A DNA stretch of 64,000 nt, taken from NCBI GenBank assembly GCA_021613375.1, contig CM038711.1, positions 21,041,694-21,105,693 of the forward strand, read 5' to 3'. Numbering within the stretch: the stretch's first letter is position 1; each line of letters opens with the position of its first letter. A model generated the notes under the pieces. It was not told where the DNA came from and ran no database searches. It worked only from the letters and a program-made list of their open reading frames with translations. Of this stretch, positions 32,760 to 62,096 are shown piece after piece. A program made the translations under genes and the position numbers. The stretch comes from Megaleporinus macrocephalus (taxonomy: Eukaryota > Chordata > Actinopteri > Characiformes > Anostomidae).

Positions 32760-34141
32760 ATTGCTAATATCAACAGAACCTTGAGTGGTTCAAACCAGCA
32801 CAGTAGGGTGTTCTCTATATATTTACATACATTCGTGGAGACAGGCAGAAGATACCTGCCCTAAATTTACTTTTAAAATCTCTGTGAATTAGTCAGAACT
32901 TTTACTCTGTCTTATGGGCATGCCTAAATATTAAGATAGATATCCTAAGCTTCCATTTTAGTGCCCTACTGCTCTTTGCTATTTACAGGATAAAGTTTGT
33001 GCCACAATGGTTTACTGCTATAGATATATTGTGAGCAAGAGCACAAGTGCTCTTTTTGATTGATATGTGCCAAGATTAATATCCTGACACCAATGCAGAT
33101 ATGTCCACCTTACCTTTTTAGTGAAGAAATCACAAATGATCAGAGAGAAGCAACATGAAATGTATTATTAATTAACTAAATCTGTTAATTTGTAAAATAA
33201 AACACCCCTTTTCAATGAAGTTATATCTTTAATATGTGAGTGTGGTTATCAGTGAGTTGAAACAGCCATTCATCTTCATTTACCTCCTTAATTTGTAGTT
33301 TATATCATCTGCATACACAAGTCAGTGTATTCTGAGAATACAGTCAATCTGGCTACTGCGCTTGGCATGATCAGCAAGCTGTTTGGCTGTTTTTACTGAA
33401 GGTCAGGGCTTTTTCCGTAAACAGACACCATGTTGAGCCTACCAGCTTTCTTATTCATATTTTAAGCTGTGACCCATGGTAAGTCGTTTTAGCCTAAAAT
33501 GACAGCAGAGATCTAGTCAAAATATAATTCTGACTTCAGAATAAGAATTATATATGCCTGTAATTTACTTGTAATTAATTTATAATGTATAAGTAATAAG
33601 TCATTTATATTTTCATTACAGTTTTACAGAACTGAATAACATATCTCCATAATCTAATTACATATATCAATATATACCTTTTTACTAGTAACTATAACAT
33701 TATATTATGAAAAAACACAATTCTGGTTAACCTTTTAATTTCTTAATTTGTTGTCCCTCAATCATGTGACCAGTTAAACTAGTTTGTGAAAGTCAAAATG
33801 TAATTACTGATATCTGAATCTTACATATACAAAGTAAAAATACAGTGATTATTAGGCAAAACTGCATTTTCACTACCCTATTTTGGGGGGTTAGGAAGTG
33901 GCCAGGCCATCACTCACCATCTTCTCATTTTTGCTAAACTACTTGTGCCTCTTACTGTTGTTTTCCAAATTGCTATTGTATATATGTATTGTTACTACTA
34001 GTACATTACCCTGAGTTTCTAGCTTGATTGGTTGAATTAGCTAACTAGAATTCAAGTAATTGAAATGAAATCTAAAACTTTTTTTTCTATATTTGCATGA
34101 AAGCTGTTTGGCTTTTTGTAGCTAGTAAAACCTGTACAGCA
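32760..34141. other. Intergenic, nothing recognised
   Basis: AT-rich sequence without supported exons or clear repeats; a possible extension of the synaptotagmin 3' UTR up to about 33215. Confidence 0.5.
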
Positions 34142-34330
34142 TTTGGCTGACTGTCTTATCCAAAGCAATTTATGGTTTACATTAGGCAGGCAGGCGAAGC
34201 TAGTCTAGCCCAGGAACTTATTGGTATAGTGTAGGGTGGTTAGCCAAGTGGGGAATCAAACCCCTGGATACCACTATGATGTATAGGTGTATCTGTCAAG
34301 CTACTTTGCAGAGGTTACTGTCATTAGTAA
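34142..34330. repeat. Interspersed repeat fragment
   Basis: The motif TTGGCTGACTGTCTTATCCA, then AAGCAATTTATGG and GGGGAATCAAACCCCTGGAT, matches the style of a common fish repeat with CTCTTATCCAGAGCGACTTA. It looks old and truncated. The family name is not certain. Confidence 0.5.
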
Positions 34331-34787
34331 CAGCTTCTTCATTCTTTCCCTCTGATTTTGTTTCCTGTTTGCGTGCTTAGCTGTGTTTAAATATTTTTGT
34401 CAGTATTCTAAAAATGAACCATTTCAAGATAAAAAAAAACTATATATAAACACTATATATCTTAAGTGTCCAAGTTAGATGTTGGCCTACAACAAAATGC
34501 CAGAACAGCATTAATGTTCTACATCTGTACTAGAGGGGTGGAACACCATGGCTTCTTCTTTTACATGTGTCAGGGAGAGTATTTGATAAGCTGTTTTTGT
34601 AAAAGATATGAATAAAAATGTACATGTGCTATTGCAATTGTAGAGGTTGGTCCAGTAGTGTGTTAAATACATCTGTGGTGTTCAAATGGTCATTACACAT
34701 TGCCTTTTTTTTAAATTATTCAGCTAAAGAATTGAACAGAGTGTCTCCACAAGCTATTTGTTACTGATTATCTTAAATATTTCCCAA

Positions 34788-34801
34788 CAGCAGAGGGCGC
34801 T
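34788..34801. promoter_or_regulatory. CTCF-like site
   Basis: CAGCAGAGGGCGCT fits the core of the vertebrate CTCF motif. It lies in the gap between the plus-strand genes and minus-strand chka, where an insulator is plausible. Motif match only. Confidence 0.35.
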
Positions 34802-37339
34802 TCTGCACCTTGCAAGACCATTATAGCAATCACAAGGTGTGGCAAAGAGACCTTATCTTTAACCTGTTGCCTAGTTTTAACATTTCATGCAACCTAAAAT
34901 TCCTAATATCAATGCTCACAAGTAGAATCAACCACAGGTGAATGAAGGGCTGAAAGGGGGGTTGACTTGTATCGAAAATGACCAAGGCTGACCAGATGTG
35001 GCCACTCTGCTGCTCAAGGCCGTTCCCACGTCTTAACATCCAAGAATTTGTGAAATCAGCTGATGTTTGCTATTCAGAAGTCAGTGCAGAAAGAAAAGCT
35101 TGAGAATCCTAAGACTTCGGAAATGGCTGATGTTATCCGAGTTTCCACCGTCTTTTTTTCCGTGTGGTATATTTGCCTCTGCATTCTTACATGAGTAGGT
35201 CACTATGTTATAGGTCCTCTCTGGATGCTTCACCTAGTTTTCTATGAGAGATAGTAGTTACAGTTGTCAGCTAAACATGCCAGTATGCTTATGTGATCCA
35301 TAGGCCATCTGAAATAAACTAAAATTTGTTTCTCTTTTTTAATCACTCTGGGGTGTTAGTATTATACTAACGGCTGTAATGCAATGTTGTGTAAACGAGT
35401 TGGCTGTCTCTGCCACTTGCTGAAAATAAAACACATTTCTGCAGTGCCCTCAAAAACTACTATCACATGACCGCAATCCTGGACACACGCTAGCCCTGAT
35501 GTTGGTCTGTGCATTGTTTTTAATGGAAAGTCCAGAGTTACTATAGTCCAGAGTTTGATGTGTTCGTTTTGTTGACTTTATTATGTCAGTTTCTACCACA
35601 CCCATGCTTTTGTTCTGTTGTATCTGAATAATACCACACACCTGGCCTCACAAGAATTTAAATGTTTGTGTTGTACACAAGATCTTAAACTGATGAATAA
35701 TAAATATTAATATTTTATTAATGTGAAGGTTATTTTTGAAAACATTTGTTGTTTCATATTAAAACACTTCAAATTACTTTGTTTAAATTTTATCCCTTTA
35801 ATTATGAAAATCTCCAATATCAAAATTAATATTAACAAATAATAAATATTAACATTACAGGTTGGAACCTATGTTTGCTCTTTGTCTTTGTCTAGCATTG
35901 TTTTTGTCTTTCTGTCATGGTTTAAGTATGGACTTCAATAAAGCGAGCCTGTGTTTGTATCTACCTCTCCTGCTTACTTCCGTGTTTGAAAACATGAATG
36001 AGCTGCATTTTGATAGAGAGGGAAATAAAAAGACATCAGGGCTGTCTGGGCGGTGTTACTGGTAACTGGTTAGACAAGTTGCCGTGAGATGTTTTTTCTA
36101 TATCGTAGATACTGAATTTATGAGTGGATAAGTCAACAAAATCAAATGCCTAAAATGTAGTGCTGATAGTTCAGTTTTACCTTTTGTTTGCTCATCAGAG
36201 ATCTAATGTCTTATATGATGAGGAGGAAGCATGTTACTCAGCAGGGCTCCTGAATGAGAGAGTCAAATACTTAAAACCAATCAAACACAGGTTATTATTC
36301 TAAAAGATCTTCAGACTGCAACGCTGAAAACAACGGTGGCTCAGACTTACATAACACCCATTTTCTCAGCCTGGTGAGAAGCACGACAGAGGTCTCTGAC
36401 AGCCTTAAGAAAGAGATTTTAAATTCCCAGTACAGACAGCATGATGCCACTTTCTTTCAACTGATTTTCAACCGATTTAGAGATTTTTTCTCACCTGCAC
36501 ATGTACCACAGAGTATGAATGAGAGTACTCAAATGTTTTTATTACTTAAAATGCTCATCCCTACTTGTAAACATAATAATTAGTTAGCTAGTCTTAGCTG
36601 ATGCTCAATGTTTACACGTTCAGGAGAAAATTAGCAAACACAGCTGTCCTAAAGTCCTCTCGACTCTAAGCTGTCTGTATCTTCATTGTCAATATGAAGT
36701 AGTTAGATAATGGGGAAATTCCAGGTCTACATGAGTCAGGCAGTAATGTCAGATTTCTGCTTTGCAACCAGCCAGTAAACTTAAAAGTAAGACAGAACGA
36801 CATCAGACATCAAGTAACTTAACCTGAAAATTCAAGAAAATGACAAATATTGAAATCCTTTAATTTGTCAAACATGTATTTAGTTTCAGCCTCACTCCAT
36901 CTGTGTTTTGTTGTAATCTCATGGTTAAATGCTGTTTGTTTATTTCCAGTAATATTTGCAATTGCATATATATATACTCAGGCGTATTACACAACTTAGC
37001 GTTCTGTGTGGGAGATTTCACAGAAATTAAACTCTTCAGATGCCTGGGTTACCAACTCTGTGGACAATTGTGACTGGGTTAGTTTCTATTAAGGCTGAAT
37101 TTCAAACCTCTTTGAATAACTTTAAATTCTATCCATTTACATATGCAGAAAAATCAGAAAAATCATTGGAATTCCCATTTAGCCATTCAGAAAAAACAAT
37201 AACACAGACAATATCAGATGTTTTCACTTCAAAATTAGACATACAAGAAAGGAATTGTGATTTCTGTAGAATTATAGAATTTAGCTAGCTACTACCTTAA
37301 GCTTTAGTTTAATAAACTTTAAATACTGTTCAACCAGAG
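34802..37339. other. Intergenic, nothing recognised
   Basis: Open frames up to about 80 codons (for example 37040-37288) have no recognisable domain, splice context or codon bias. No repeat family was recognised with confidence. Confidence 0.5.
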
Positions 37340-37545
37340 GAGGATGGGTCTCTGCTTGTGAGTCTGGTTCCTCCCAAGGTTTCTTTCTCCAGTTGAGGGA
37401 GTTTTTCCTTGCCACCATCGCCTCTGGCTTGCTCACAGGGGATAAAGTTATGTGATTTCATGTTTTCATGCTTTTGAACTTCTGTAAAGCTGCTTTGTGA
37501 GAAGCAAAAAAGCGTTAAAAAGCGCTATACAAATTAACTTGCCTT
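37340..37545 (+). repeat. Teleost interspersed repeat tail (GAGTTTTTCCTTGCCACC)
   Basis: The block with TCTGGTTCCTCCCAAGGTTT, GGGAGTTTTTCCTTGCCACC, TCTGTAAAGCTGCTTTGTGA and AAAAAGCGCTATACAAATTA is a very widespread fish repeat end that I recognise by motif. It is 5'-truncated here. Its class is not decided. Confidence 0.7.
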
Positions 37546-39144
37546 AACTACTTTGTAAAATTATGCTACGCTAGATTTGTTCCTTTTTCCATCAGTGCCC
37601 AGTCCAGAATTGTCTGCTGATTCGCGCCTGATAGCCAAATTGGGTATTGGATCAATGCCATCTGGGCTGTAAAGAATTGTGTAAGTGGCCTTGGTGTGTT
37701 GACAGGCGCCTCTGGAATGTATTACTGTAAAATTCCACCCCACAAGCAGAGTACAAGATGGGCTAAGTGGACTGTAGAGTGCACTGAAAGTGGAGGAAGA
37801 TGACATATGATTGAAATACACTGAACATGGAGCATTCAACCAAATTAGTGCTGCCCCTACAGTAAAATAAATAAATAAATATTAAATATATTAAATATAT
37901 AAATATATATAAGTATTCAGACCTTAAATATTTACAAGGATTTTGGTGTGTACTAAATTTCAACTTAATACTAATACTTAAAATATTTTTGGGTTTTAAA
38001 CCCCCCAAAAAAGTACGACTGTTTAAAAATTGTCTCTACTGAAACTGATGGCTAGTACTGGCTTAAGTTGAGTTCTGCTCCAAAGCTAAAATAGTCATTA
38101 CTACAATAGTCATTCAACTTTTTTAATGTTATAATTGTTTTGAAAATGACTAAATAAAATATGAAATCTATTATTATAATAAAAATGTTTAAGGTGTAAG
38201 AGTTACTTAATGCAACTGTTTTTAGTTCAAGTCGAATGCTTCACATATTATTGCTTTTCAAAGAAAAACCTCTTCAAAATGGCAACCTCACCAGAACCGG
38301 CAGAACATTATTCGCTTTTTTAATAAAAGTTCATTTATTCCAAGCTATTTTGAAGCATTTCTGTTGATCCATTCATAAAATTGTTATACAACATATATAG
38401 CAGCTTTTTCAGATGTCAAAAAGTGAAAGTCAGATAAACATGGGGATTCTTGTGGGGTTTTTTTGCACAGCGTTAATATGATGAAAAACTGAGAACATTC
38501 TTCCGCTCTCTGTCTGTAAGCGTGAAACAGGAAACCTTGAGCATGACCACATGATGTTCAGTATCCTCTCTACATCCTGAACACCAGCACACTGTGTGAA
38601 TTGTGTTTGTGTGACTGTGTGTCAATCCACAGCAGTGCAGCCGAGTGATTTAGCTGCACTGAAATCCTTCCAGATCTTCCCTTTTGGCATCCTTTAGATG
38701 GACGGATATGCCAAAACACGTCCTCCATCCTCCATCAAACACAAACGAAAAGCCTCCTGTGGCCAGCAGCGGATTGCTGGCAGCCTTCTCCCTCTTGCAC
38801 TCTCGTAGATTTCTATCTTACGCTACTGCAAAATTGTATCCTTGCAATATCCTTTAAGTGTCTCTTCGTGGCAAAAGTTATGGCTTTAATTATTTTACCT
38901 TCTATTTATCAGCAGCTGGCAACAGATCAGGACAGCAGTAAGAGCGGAATAAAAGAACAGGGCAGATAAAAGGAAGAGGCTTAAGCTTAGTTTCAGCCAA
39001 TCTCATGTTCTTCTACCAGGTATAACCACACTGTGAGTAGGGTAGCCTAAATTCTCAAGTGAAAGTACTAACACTACAATAGTGGTCTATTATGCAAATT
39101 TAGTGTTCATAATTGTATGTTTGAGCTCTACTATAATAGATATA
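37546..39144. other. Intergenic, nothing recognised
   Basis: AT-rich, with an AAAT/ATAT-rich patch at about 37865-37915. No exon or repeat family was recognised. Confidence 0.5.
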
Positions 39145-40694
39145 CAGTGCCTTGTAAAAGTATTCGGACCCCTTAAACTTTTCAGCCACATTTCAGGCTT
39201 CAAACATAAAGATATGAAATTGTAATTTTTTGTGAAGAATCAACAACAAGTGGGACACAATCGTAAAGTGGAATGAAGTTTATTGGATATTTTAAACTTT
39301 TTTTAGGAATAAAAAACTGAAAGGTAGCACGTGCAATATTATTCAGCCCCTTTACTTTCAGTGCAGCAAACTCACTCCAGAGGTTCAGTGAGGAGCTCTG
39401 AATTATCCAATGTTGACTGTATGTAATCAAGTCTCTGTATAAATGCACCTGCTCTGTGATAGTCTCAGAGTTCTGTTTAAAGTGCAGAGAGCATCATGAA
39501 GACCAAGGAACACACCAGGCAGGTCCGAGATACTGTTGTGGAGAAGTTTAAAGCCGGATTTGGATACAAAAAGATTTCCCAAGCTTTAAACATCTCAAGG
39601 AGCACTGTGCAAGCGATCATTTTGAAATGGAAGGACTATCAGACCACTTCAAATCTTCCGAGACCTGGCCGTCCCTCTAAACTTTCAGCTCAGACAAGGA
39701 GAAGACTGACCAGACATGCAGCCAAGAGGCCCATGGTCACTCTGGGTGAACTGCAGAGATCTACAGCTGAGGTGGGAGAATCTGTCCATAGGACAACAAT
39801 CAGTTGTACACTGCACAAATCTGGCCTTTATGGAAGAGTGGCAAGAAGAAAGCCATTTCTCAAAGATATCCATAAAAAGTCTAATTTAAAGTTTGCCACA
39901 AGCCACCTGGGAGACACACCAAACATGTGTCAGAAGGTGCTCTGGTCAGATGAAACTAAAATCAAACTTTTCAGCCACAATGCAAAACGTTATGTTTGGT
40001 GTAAAAGCAAGACAGCTCATCACCCTGAACACACCATCCCCACTGTCAAACATGGTGGTGGCAGCATCATGGTTTGGACCTGCTTTTCTTCAACAGGGAC
40101 AGGGAAGATGGTTAAAATTGATGGGAAGATGGATGGAGCCAAATACAGGACCTGTTGGAGTCTGCAAAAGACCTGAGACTGGGATGGAGATTTATCTTCC
40201 AACAAGACAATGATCCACAACATAAAGCAAAATCTACAATGGAATGGTTCACAAATAAACATATCCAGGTGTTACAATGGCCAAGTCAAGGGCCAGACCT
40301 GAATCCAATTGAGAATCTGTAGAAAGAGCTGAAAACTGCTGTTCACAAACGCTCCCCATCCAACCTCACTGAGCTCCAGCTGTTTTGCAAGGATAAATGC
40401 GCAAAACTGATAGAGACATACCCTACGCAACTGGCAGCTGTAATCGCAGCAAAAGGTGGCGCTACAAAATATTAATGCAAGGGGGCCGAATAATATTGCA
40501 CGACCCACTTTTCAGTTTTTTATTTCTAAAAAAAGTTTAAAATATCCAATAAATTTCGTTCCACTTCACGATTGTGTCCCATTTGTTGTTGATTCTTCAC
40601 AAAAAAATACAATTTCACATCTTTATGTTTAAAGCCTGAAATGTGGCAAATAGTTGAAAAGTTCAAGGGGGCCGAATACTTTTGCAAGGCACTT
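39145..40694 (+). mobile_element. Tc1-like transposon, near full length, inactivated
   Basis: The element has terminal inverted repeats of about 160-180 bases that start CAGTGCCTTGTAAAAGTATT on the left and match the reverse complement of the right end (AAGTGCCTTGCAAAAGTATT). It is flanked by TA on both sides (39143-39144 and 40695-40696), the Tc1/mariner target duplication. The 1.55-kb length is normal. It carries one transposase, which is broken (next entry). The repeats are still very similar to each other, so the copy looks comparatively young. Confidence 0.95.
39496..40475 (+). pseudogene. Tc1-like transposase, frameshifted
   Basis: The first 218 codons are open: an N-terminal helix-turn-helix (GYKKISQALNISRSTVQ), a second DNA-binding region with GRPSKLS, and the first catalytic Asp in WSDETK (39949). 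A small deletion near 40149 shifts the frame. The rest continues in the next frame with QQDND (catalytic Asp at 40206) and NPIEN (Glu at 40311), a DD34E spacing. A TAG at 40320-40322 replaces the usual Trp, and the original stop is at 40473. All three catalytic residues remain, but the protein cannot be made intact. It cut and pasted the element through its terminal repeats. Confidence 0.92.
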
Positions 40695-40711
40695 TACATG
40701 CTTCGGTGTTC

Positions 40712-40790
40712 TGAAAACACATAAGATAAGATATTCCTTTATTAGTCCCACAGTGGGGAAATTCACAGTGTTACAGTAGCAATGGGATAG
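40712..40790. repeat. Interspersed repeat fragment
   Basis: GATATTCCTTTATTAGTCCC, followed by ACAGTGGGGAAATTCACAGTG, is a recurrent fish repeat end that I recognise by motif. It is short and truncated, just beyond the Tc1 element. Confidence 0.5.
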
Positions 40791-42649
40791 CAAAGCACTC
40801 AATATGCAGCTGTATTCATCTTCTGTCTGAAATCCTTGGTTTAAACTCCTATGTCTTTAAGCCCTGCCTCTGAATTAGCCAGTTATTGGTTGGCTTGCCC
40901 ACTCTTTTCTGAATGGTGGACTGCCAGGGCGGTTCCACCCCTACACGGCCTTTAGAAGTTGCTACATGTTGTGTGAGGCTGTTCTAAACTTGCCTCTAGG
41001 CAGACAATGAGGATTGTGTTAACAGTAGATGTCACCTTGTACCAAAGGAAAGGACTGAAATTCAGCTAAATTCAGCAAATAATCAGTAATTGTGCATTAT
41101 AATTGTGCAAAAGTGTGTTCTCTGTAGAGGCTACGTACAAAACATGGGATTGACCTGTTGCGCTCAAACTGTTGCATGCAACTCAGTACAACAATTTCTG
41201 TTTGTGGCTTTGAAGCTGTTTGAGCTTTGAAGATGTACATGTTACAACATCTTTTACACCACAGACATTTTTCACACCATCATTTTAATGCTTGGAGCTG
41301 AAGCTGAACCTCAAGCACCATTATTCTTGCTTGAGCAGATAAAAGTTTTCTGTGTGTGAGCTTTTCTGCTTGTGTTTGCTGCTGTATGCTGATGCTATTT
41401 TATCTTCAGTTACAAAAACATATATTAAATTATATGGGCCTAAATGTTTGACCGGTACTGTATGTCTAACAGTGAGTAGGTCTTCACGTTTTCTGACAGT
41501 TTTAACTGTCTTTGGCTGATTTCACTGACCTGTGCTCTTCAAGGCCCACTTACTGGTAACCTTGTTCCAGTGGTATCATAACTCCACTGTCCAGTACAGC
41601 CCTGAGAGAATCAAGGGTTGCTCTCAACGTTTTTTGTCACATTCTCAAAGAGGTGCCGCTGCCACCCCAAGGTTGCTGTTCAGGAGTCTGGTTTGCTTTA
41701 AAGCTGTTTTGTGCCAATGTTTGTTGTCACAAACAAAATGTTATTAAATTGAACTGATACATGGGTGGATGAAGACTGTTGTGTTTCTCAGCCACTCGAC
41801 ACGTGTATAGCTGTGCACGAGTGACCAAGCTGCTAATCTGTGCACTGTGGACTGAGCGGCCCTGTAAGCAGGGATGTGAGAAGATTAATCAGTAATGGGA
41901 ATAGCACTAAATGACTGGGCACTAGGGAATTACTCAATACACAGCAGTTAGCAAATCCATTATCAATGGAAAGAATGTTATCCATTCTTTTAATGCACTG
42001 CAGGGATTTATAGCAAACAGCTCTGATATCAGCTCTTGTATTTACAAACTGCTTTCATGCTCATAATTTAGCCATAGATAATGTAAAGATAATTCTGTTA
42101 TAATTATGATCATTATATTATAATTATGTTTTATAATCACTTACTGCTAAATGTCCAATGTCCAAGACATCAAATGTTAATCTAAACTTAAGCAGCCAAA
42201 ATGTTTCACCTTACATGTTTCACACTAAAAACTATTAGAAACCAGCTGAAGAAGAAACATGCAGTCAGTGTGATGAAGCTAATAGAAGTCTAATGTGCTC
42301 TGTCTTAGTCAAGTGCAGGTCTAGTCAAAAGAAATCAAATACAGCTTCTTGCTGGGTCTCATGCAGCATATTTTACATGACAAAAGATGATCCAAAGGTA
42401 TTATCCCTGAGCAACTTTAAAGTCAACAATCGACAATCGACAACAATAGTTATTTTTGTTATGTAAAATAATAAGTTATAGACTTACATTTATTACTAAA
42501 TAATTATTAAATAAAATATCTGTGTATACAGTGGGAAAGTTGGGCCAATTGAGGGAAATATCTTTACTTATATAAAAACCACAAAATAAAAAAGACTAAA
42601 GACTATATATTTTTTTGTCATTTGTTGTGTGAACTCCACAAATGTCAGT
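40791..42649. other. Intergenic, nothing recognised
   Basis: No supported exon. The open frame at 41532-41747 has no recognisable features. Confidence 0.5.
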
Positions 42650-42690
42650 GATTTAAGATTCAAGAGTTTTATTGTCATATGTACAGCAGA
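42650..42690 (-). mobile_element. Rex1-like LINE 3' tail
   Basis: On the minus strand the sequence reads ATGACAATAAAACTCTTGAA then TCTTAAATC, the typical 3' end of fish Rex1-type LINEs. Only the tail remains. Confidence 0.5.
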
Positions 42691-42839
42691 AAAGAAAGGC
42701 ATGTGACCCTGATTTCCCAGGTATTACATGTTCCATTTATTGCAACGAGGTAGGAATGGGTATGGACAGTCAAGGTCATTGAAGTCTGCATTAGAAGGAA
42801 TACAGAAGCTACTAGATTCAAACTTCCCATCAGCTCCAA

Positions 42840-43320
42840 GAAGAGAAGGGCTTCTGAAGCAAAGTTTTATGGACAGATCAGGCAATGACTCATATTCGTT
42901 AAAGTGGTAGAAAGAGAGGAGCTGCAAATAAAGTTCCGTTCTGAAGCATGAAGGAGGTAGTGTCAAGACCTGGGCATGCCTGGCGGCTCTTCAAGCCTCT
43001 GCACTTCATTATTGTTACAGCTGATGATGGTAGCAGCAGAGTGAATTCTGAAAAGCACATAAATGACTTTATCTTCCCTCGTCTAGGCAAATGTCTCCGA
43101 ACTCATAAGGTGGAAGTTTATAATACAGCAAGACAATGACCGGAATTGCTGCAAAGAAACAGTGGAACAAGACATATGCCAGTATTATGTTCCCTAAGGT
43201 GTAGTTGATTAGCCAATACAGGTTTGGTGTCCATATTTTGATGGAGAGAAAGGCAAACAATCTCAGCCCATAGTCAGAGCAGAGTCAGTTTATAGTGAAC
43301 CATGATAATAGGTGGGGTAA
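42840..43320 (+). pseudogene. Old Tc1-like transposase remnant
   Basis: Pieces of a transposase core appear in shifting frames: HEGGSVKTWACLAA (about 42945-42990), HFI.VTADDGSSRVNSE (about 43008-43055) and FIIQQDND (about 43116-43140), in the order found in Tc1-like enzymes. Several frameshifts and stops intervene. The lineage differs from the copies at 23771 and 39145. No terminal repeats were found. Confidence 0.6.
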
Positions 43321-44240
43321 TTACTGTGATATAAATATACTGGTACAAGCCTAGTGGAAAGATATTGACTGGCTTCGTCAGTTTCCTGATTGCAATTCAC
43401 CTGCTGAGGAAGAAAGAGCACCAACTAAAACAGTCAAAAAAGGGTTTTGGCAGAACAGGTTATAAAGAGGCTTTTATTGCATGTAAATAATTTGGGACCC
43501 AGTACAAATAAGCACAACAAAAGATATTTTTATGTATAATTGAATTTATGTGAAAGCTTTCTGGGTTTTAGTCTCATGCTCATCTTTTCTTTTGGATTCA
43601 GAGAGCTAAAATAATCAATAGTGATTAACAATAGTTATTATTGCGATTAATCATTATTTTAATGTAATCAACTGCATTCATTTTATTGTTTTATTGTGTC
43701 TAAAGACATTTAAAAGCAAAACTTTATAGGATTGTTTAGATTTCCTGGCTTCTGTAGTTAACTCAGAGCAGTAATGGAGGCGTCCAGGCAGGACCAAGAC
43801 CTGAACTACCCTTCTCTGGCATGCAACTGAGGAGCTGGGCTTCAGCTTTGACTACTATGGATGATTTATTGACTCAAATTATGATTCTGCAATTTTCAAA
43901 ATGTCTATATAATTCATTCACAGGAGGTGTAAACCAATCAGTTGAGAGTGGTCTGATGTGAAATGGTGAATTGTAGAGAACCTGTCTTAACAATGGTAGT
44001 GAATGGAACCAGGAGTTAATGCCTATAACACGAATACAGATGATTTATTTGATATCCAAAACATCTGACCTTATTTACATCATAACCATACATGCAGTTA
44101 TTGGAACCTTTAACAAATGATGTATGTTAACACACCACGTAGCTCAGGAAATAGCACATTCATCTGGTCTCTAACTCAAGATTTTTTCTCATCATTGTAG
44201 TGAAGACAGGCAAAGATGTAGTTGAGTAGTTTTGCATATC
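43321..44240. other. Intergenic, nothing recognised
   Basis: No exon or repeat was recognised; the region separates the repeat-rich area from the 3' end of chka. Confidence 0.5.
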
Positions 44241-44246
44241 TTTATT
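44241..44246 (-). terminator. AATAAA, possible chka polyadenylation signal
   Basis: TTTATT on the plus strand gives AATAAA on the minus strand, 1.74 kb past the chka stop. That implies a 3' UTR of about 1.7 kb (44.2-45.98 kb), plausible for this gene. Other weaker hexamers exist, so the end is uncertain. Confidence 0.4.
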
Positions 44247-45984
44247 CATAGTTTATGAGCAAAGCATTTATTATTACAGAACACTGTAATCTTTGCAACA
44301 GAATGAAAAAAAGGCTCTTTCTTTAAGAAGTATAGCAAAACTGCATTATAATACACAGAGAAAGTAAACTGAAGAATGATTTAGAATCATCCCATAGTAC
44401 TGTACATACATCCTCACATGGTCTAGGAGGTTGGGACACACCCATGTCTGACCACGTAGGATATGATTTATACACTGTTCATCATTACATTCACTCAAAT
44501 ACAGCTGTTTATGAATGATAGTAAATTGGCAATATGTATATTAATTGCTTAGGTATGTATGGAATTTAGGATGTAAAAGTAGAACAGAATAGGTCACTTC
44601 AATGTTACACTGTTAATGTTGGTTAAATGGAATTACAATAGTTGAGTCCTTTCAAAGAGCACAGCTTTCTTATTAAGAAAAACACATCTTCCATTCAAGG
44701 AAAAGAGAAAGTCCCATAGAGAAACACCAGTACTTTTCTAAAGGACTGGTAAAGAGACTGACGCTCACAGTTCGGTTAGCAGAATTAATACACTGTCCCA
44801 GTCATGTACATTTGCAGCACAATATCACCAACATGATACTCAAAAATAGTAGCCCAGATAGTAAATAAAAAATAAATGTTTGTCACAGTTACATTTACAT
44901 ATCAGGTGAATAAGAAAAACTAAATTCAGAAAAAAATAGTGTCCAGTCTCATGTCATTACACTAACACATTTTTAAAAGAAATATTCAAAAGAAGTCTTG
45001 CAGTCTGGAAAAAAGTTTGAATGTACTAGTTGGTATGAAAAAATACACATATTCTTCTAAAGGGAAAAACTGGTTTACGTAACACAACATTAAACAGTGG
45101 CAACTGTATTCACAACTTTAAAGCATAGCCAGTAAGCTAATAGAACTAGCCTTTCTGACTTTTTTCTCATTTTTCTCATTTAATAGCACATCATGCACAC
45201 AATCTCTTTTCTCAGGCGTTCACAGGTGGCCAGGTCCCACAGCATGTGTTTTTTTACACTATAGCTCTACTGACCTGCAGCCATAGAAAAAAAAAAACAA
45301 CTAGTAGTTGTTCAAGTAGCGAAAGATAAGAGGTAAAGAAACCACCAAAAAGATTGTAAGACTTCACATAAAAGTTAGATGAGTGTAAAAATACCCCGCA
45401 ACACTGGAACACACCATTAAGTCTACAGTGGCAACAGAATTTGGTCTGTTGTTTCACTCTGAAGTCCACGCTTATGAACCTTCACATTTCCTAGCATTGG
45501 CTGTAAAGATAAAAGAGCGGAGTATTGCTCACCGTAATAAAAGACGCCAGACGTGGCACTTTAGGGTCAAGTACTTTTCCACCAAATCTGGCGCAGCCTA
45601 GCTTCTAAACGTTAGTGCAGCAGCATATGACATTCTAACTGCGCATCCAAGACTCTGGCTCACTATAGTTGCATGTTCTTTTGTTAACATTAGTTTATAT
45701 GCATTTCATAATTTTGCCCAAAAGCTTTCTGAACCAGGAAGGCATGTTGAATACTTGGAGCTTAAAATCGTAAACACTGACTAGCAATGCATGACGCACT
45801 ATTCAACACTTCAGGCCTGATGCAGAGTAAAAGTAAATGACGTTCATTTTGGTCCATGCAGCACCGTTACAGTAGCAAAGCATCCCCTTTTCTAGTGAAC
45901 ACAGAAGCTAGGTCATTGGTCGCCACTTCGCTTTTCACAGCTAAGGAGCAGCTGGTCCCTCTTCTCTGTCCTTAATGCAAACAT

Positions 45985-61876
<15,892 letters not shown>

Positions 61877-62096
61877 GTTTTCTAATAAGGACAAGAAACC
61901 ACCTTCAAATGACGCTGTGAATCGACTCGAGGTGCCTGGGTGGGCTTGTATCGGCTGACAGTGAGGAGAGGGGAGGACAGGATAGATACTGAAACCCAGC
62001 CGCTGTGTGAGCTGACTGAACTAGTGCGTCTCGATTAGTCTCGCGTCGTCTGCGTGCGGACGGATACCCCGCGTATGGCGTTTGTTGTCGTGCGCG

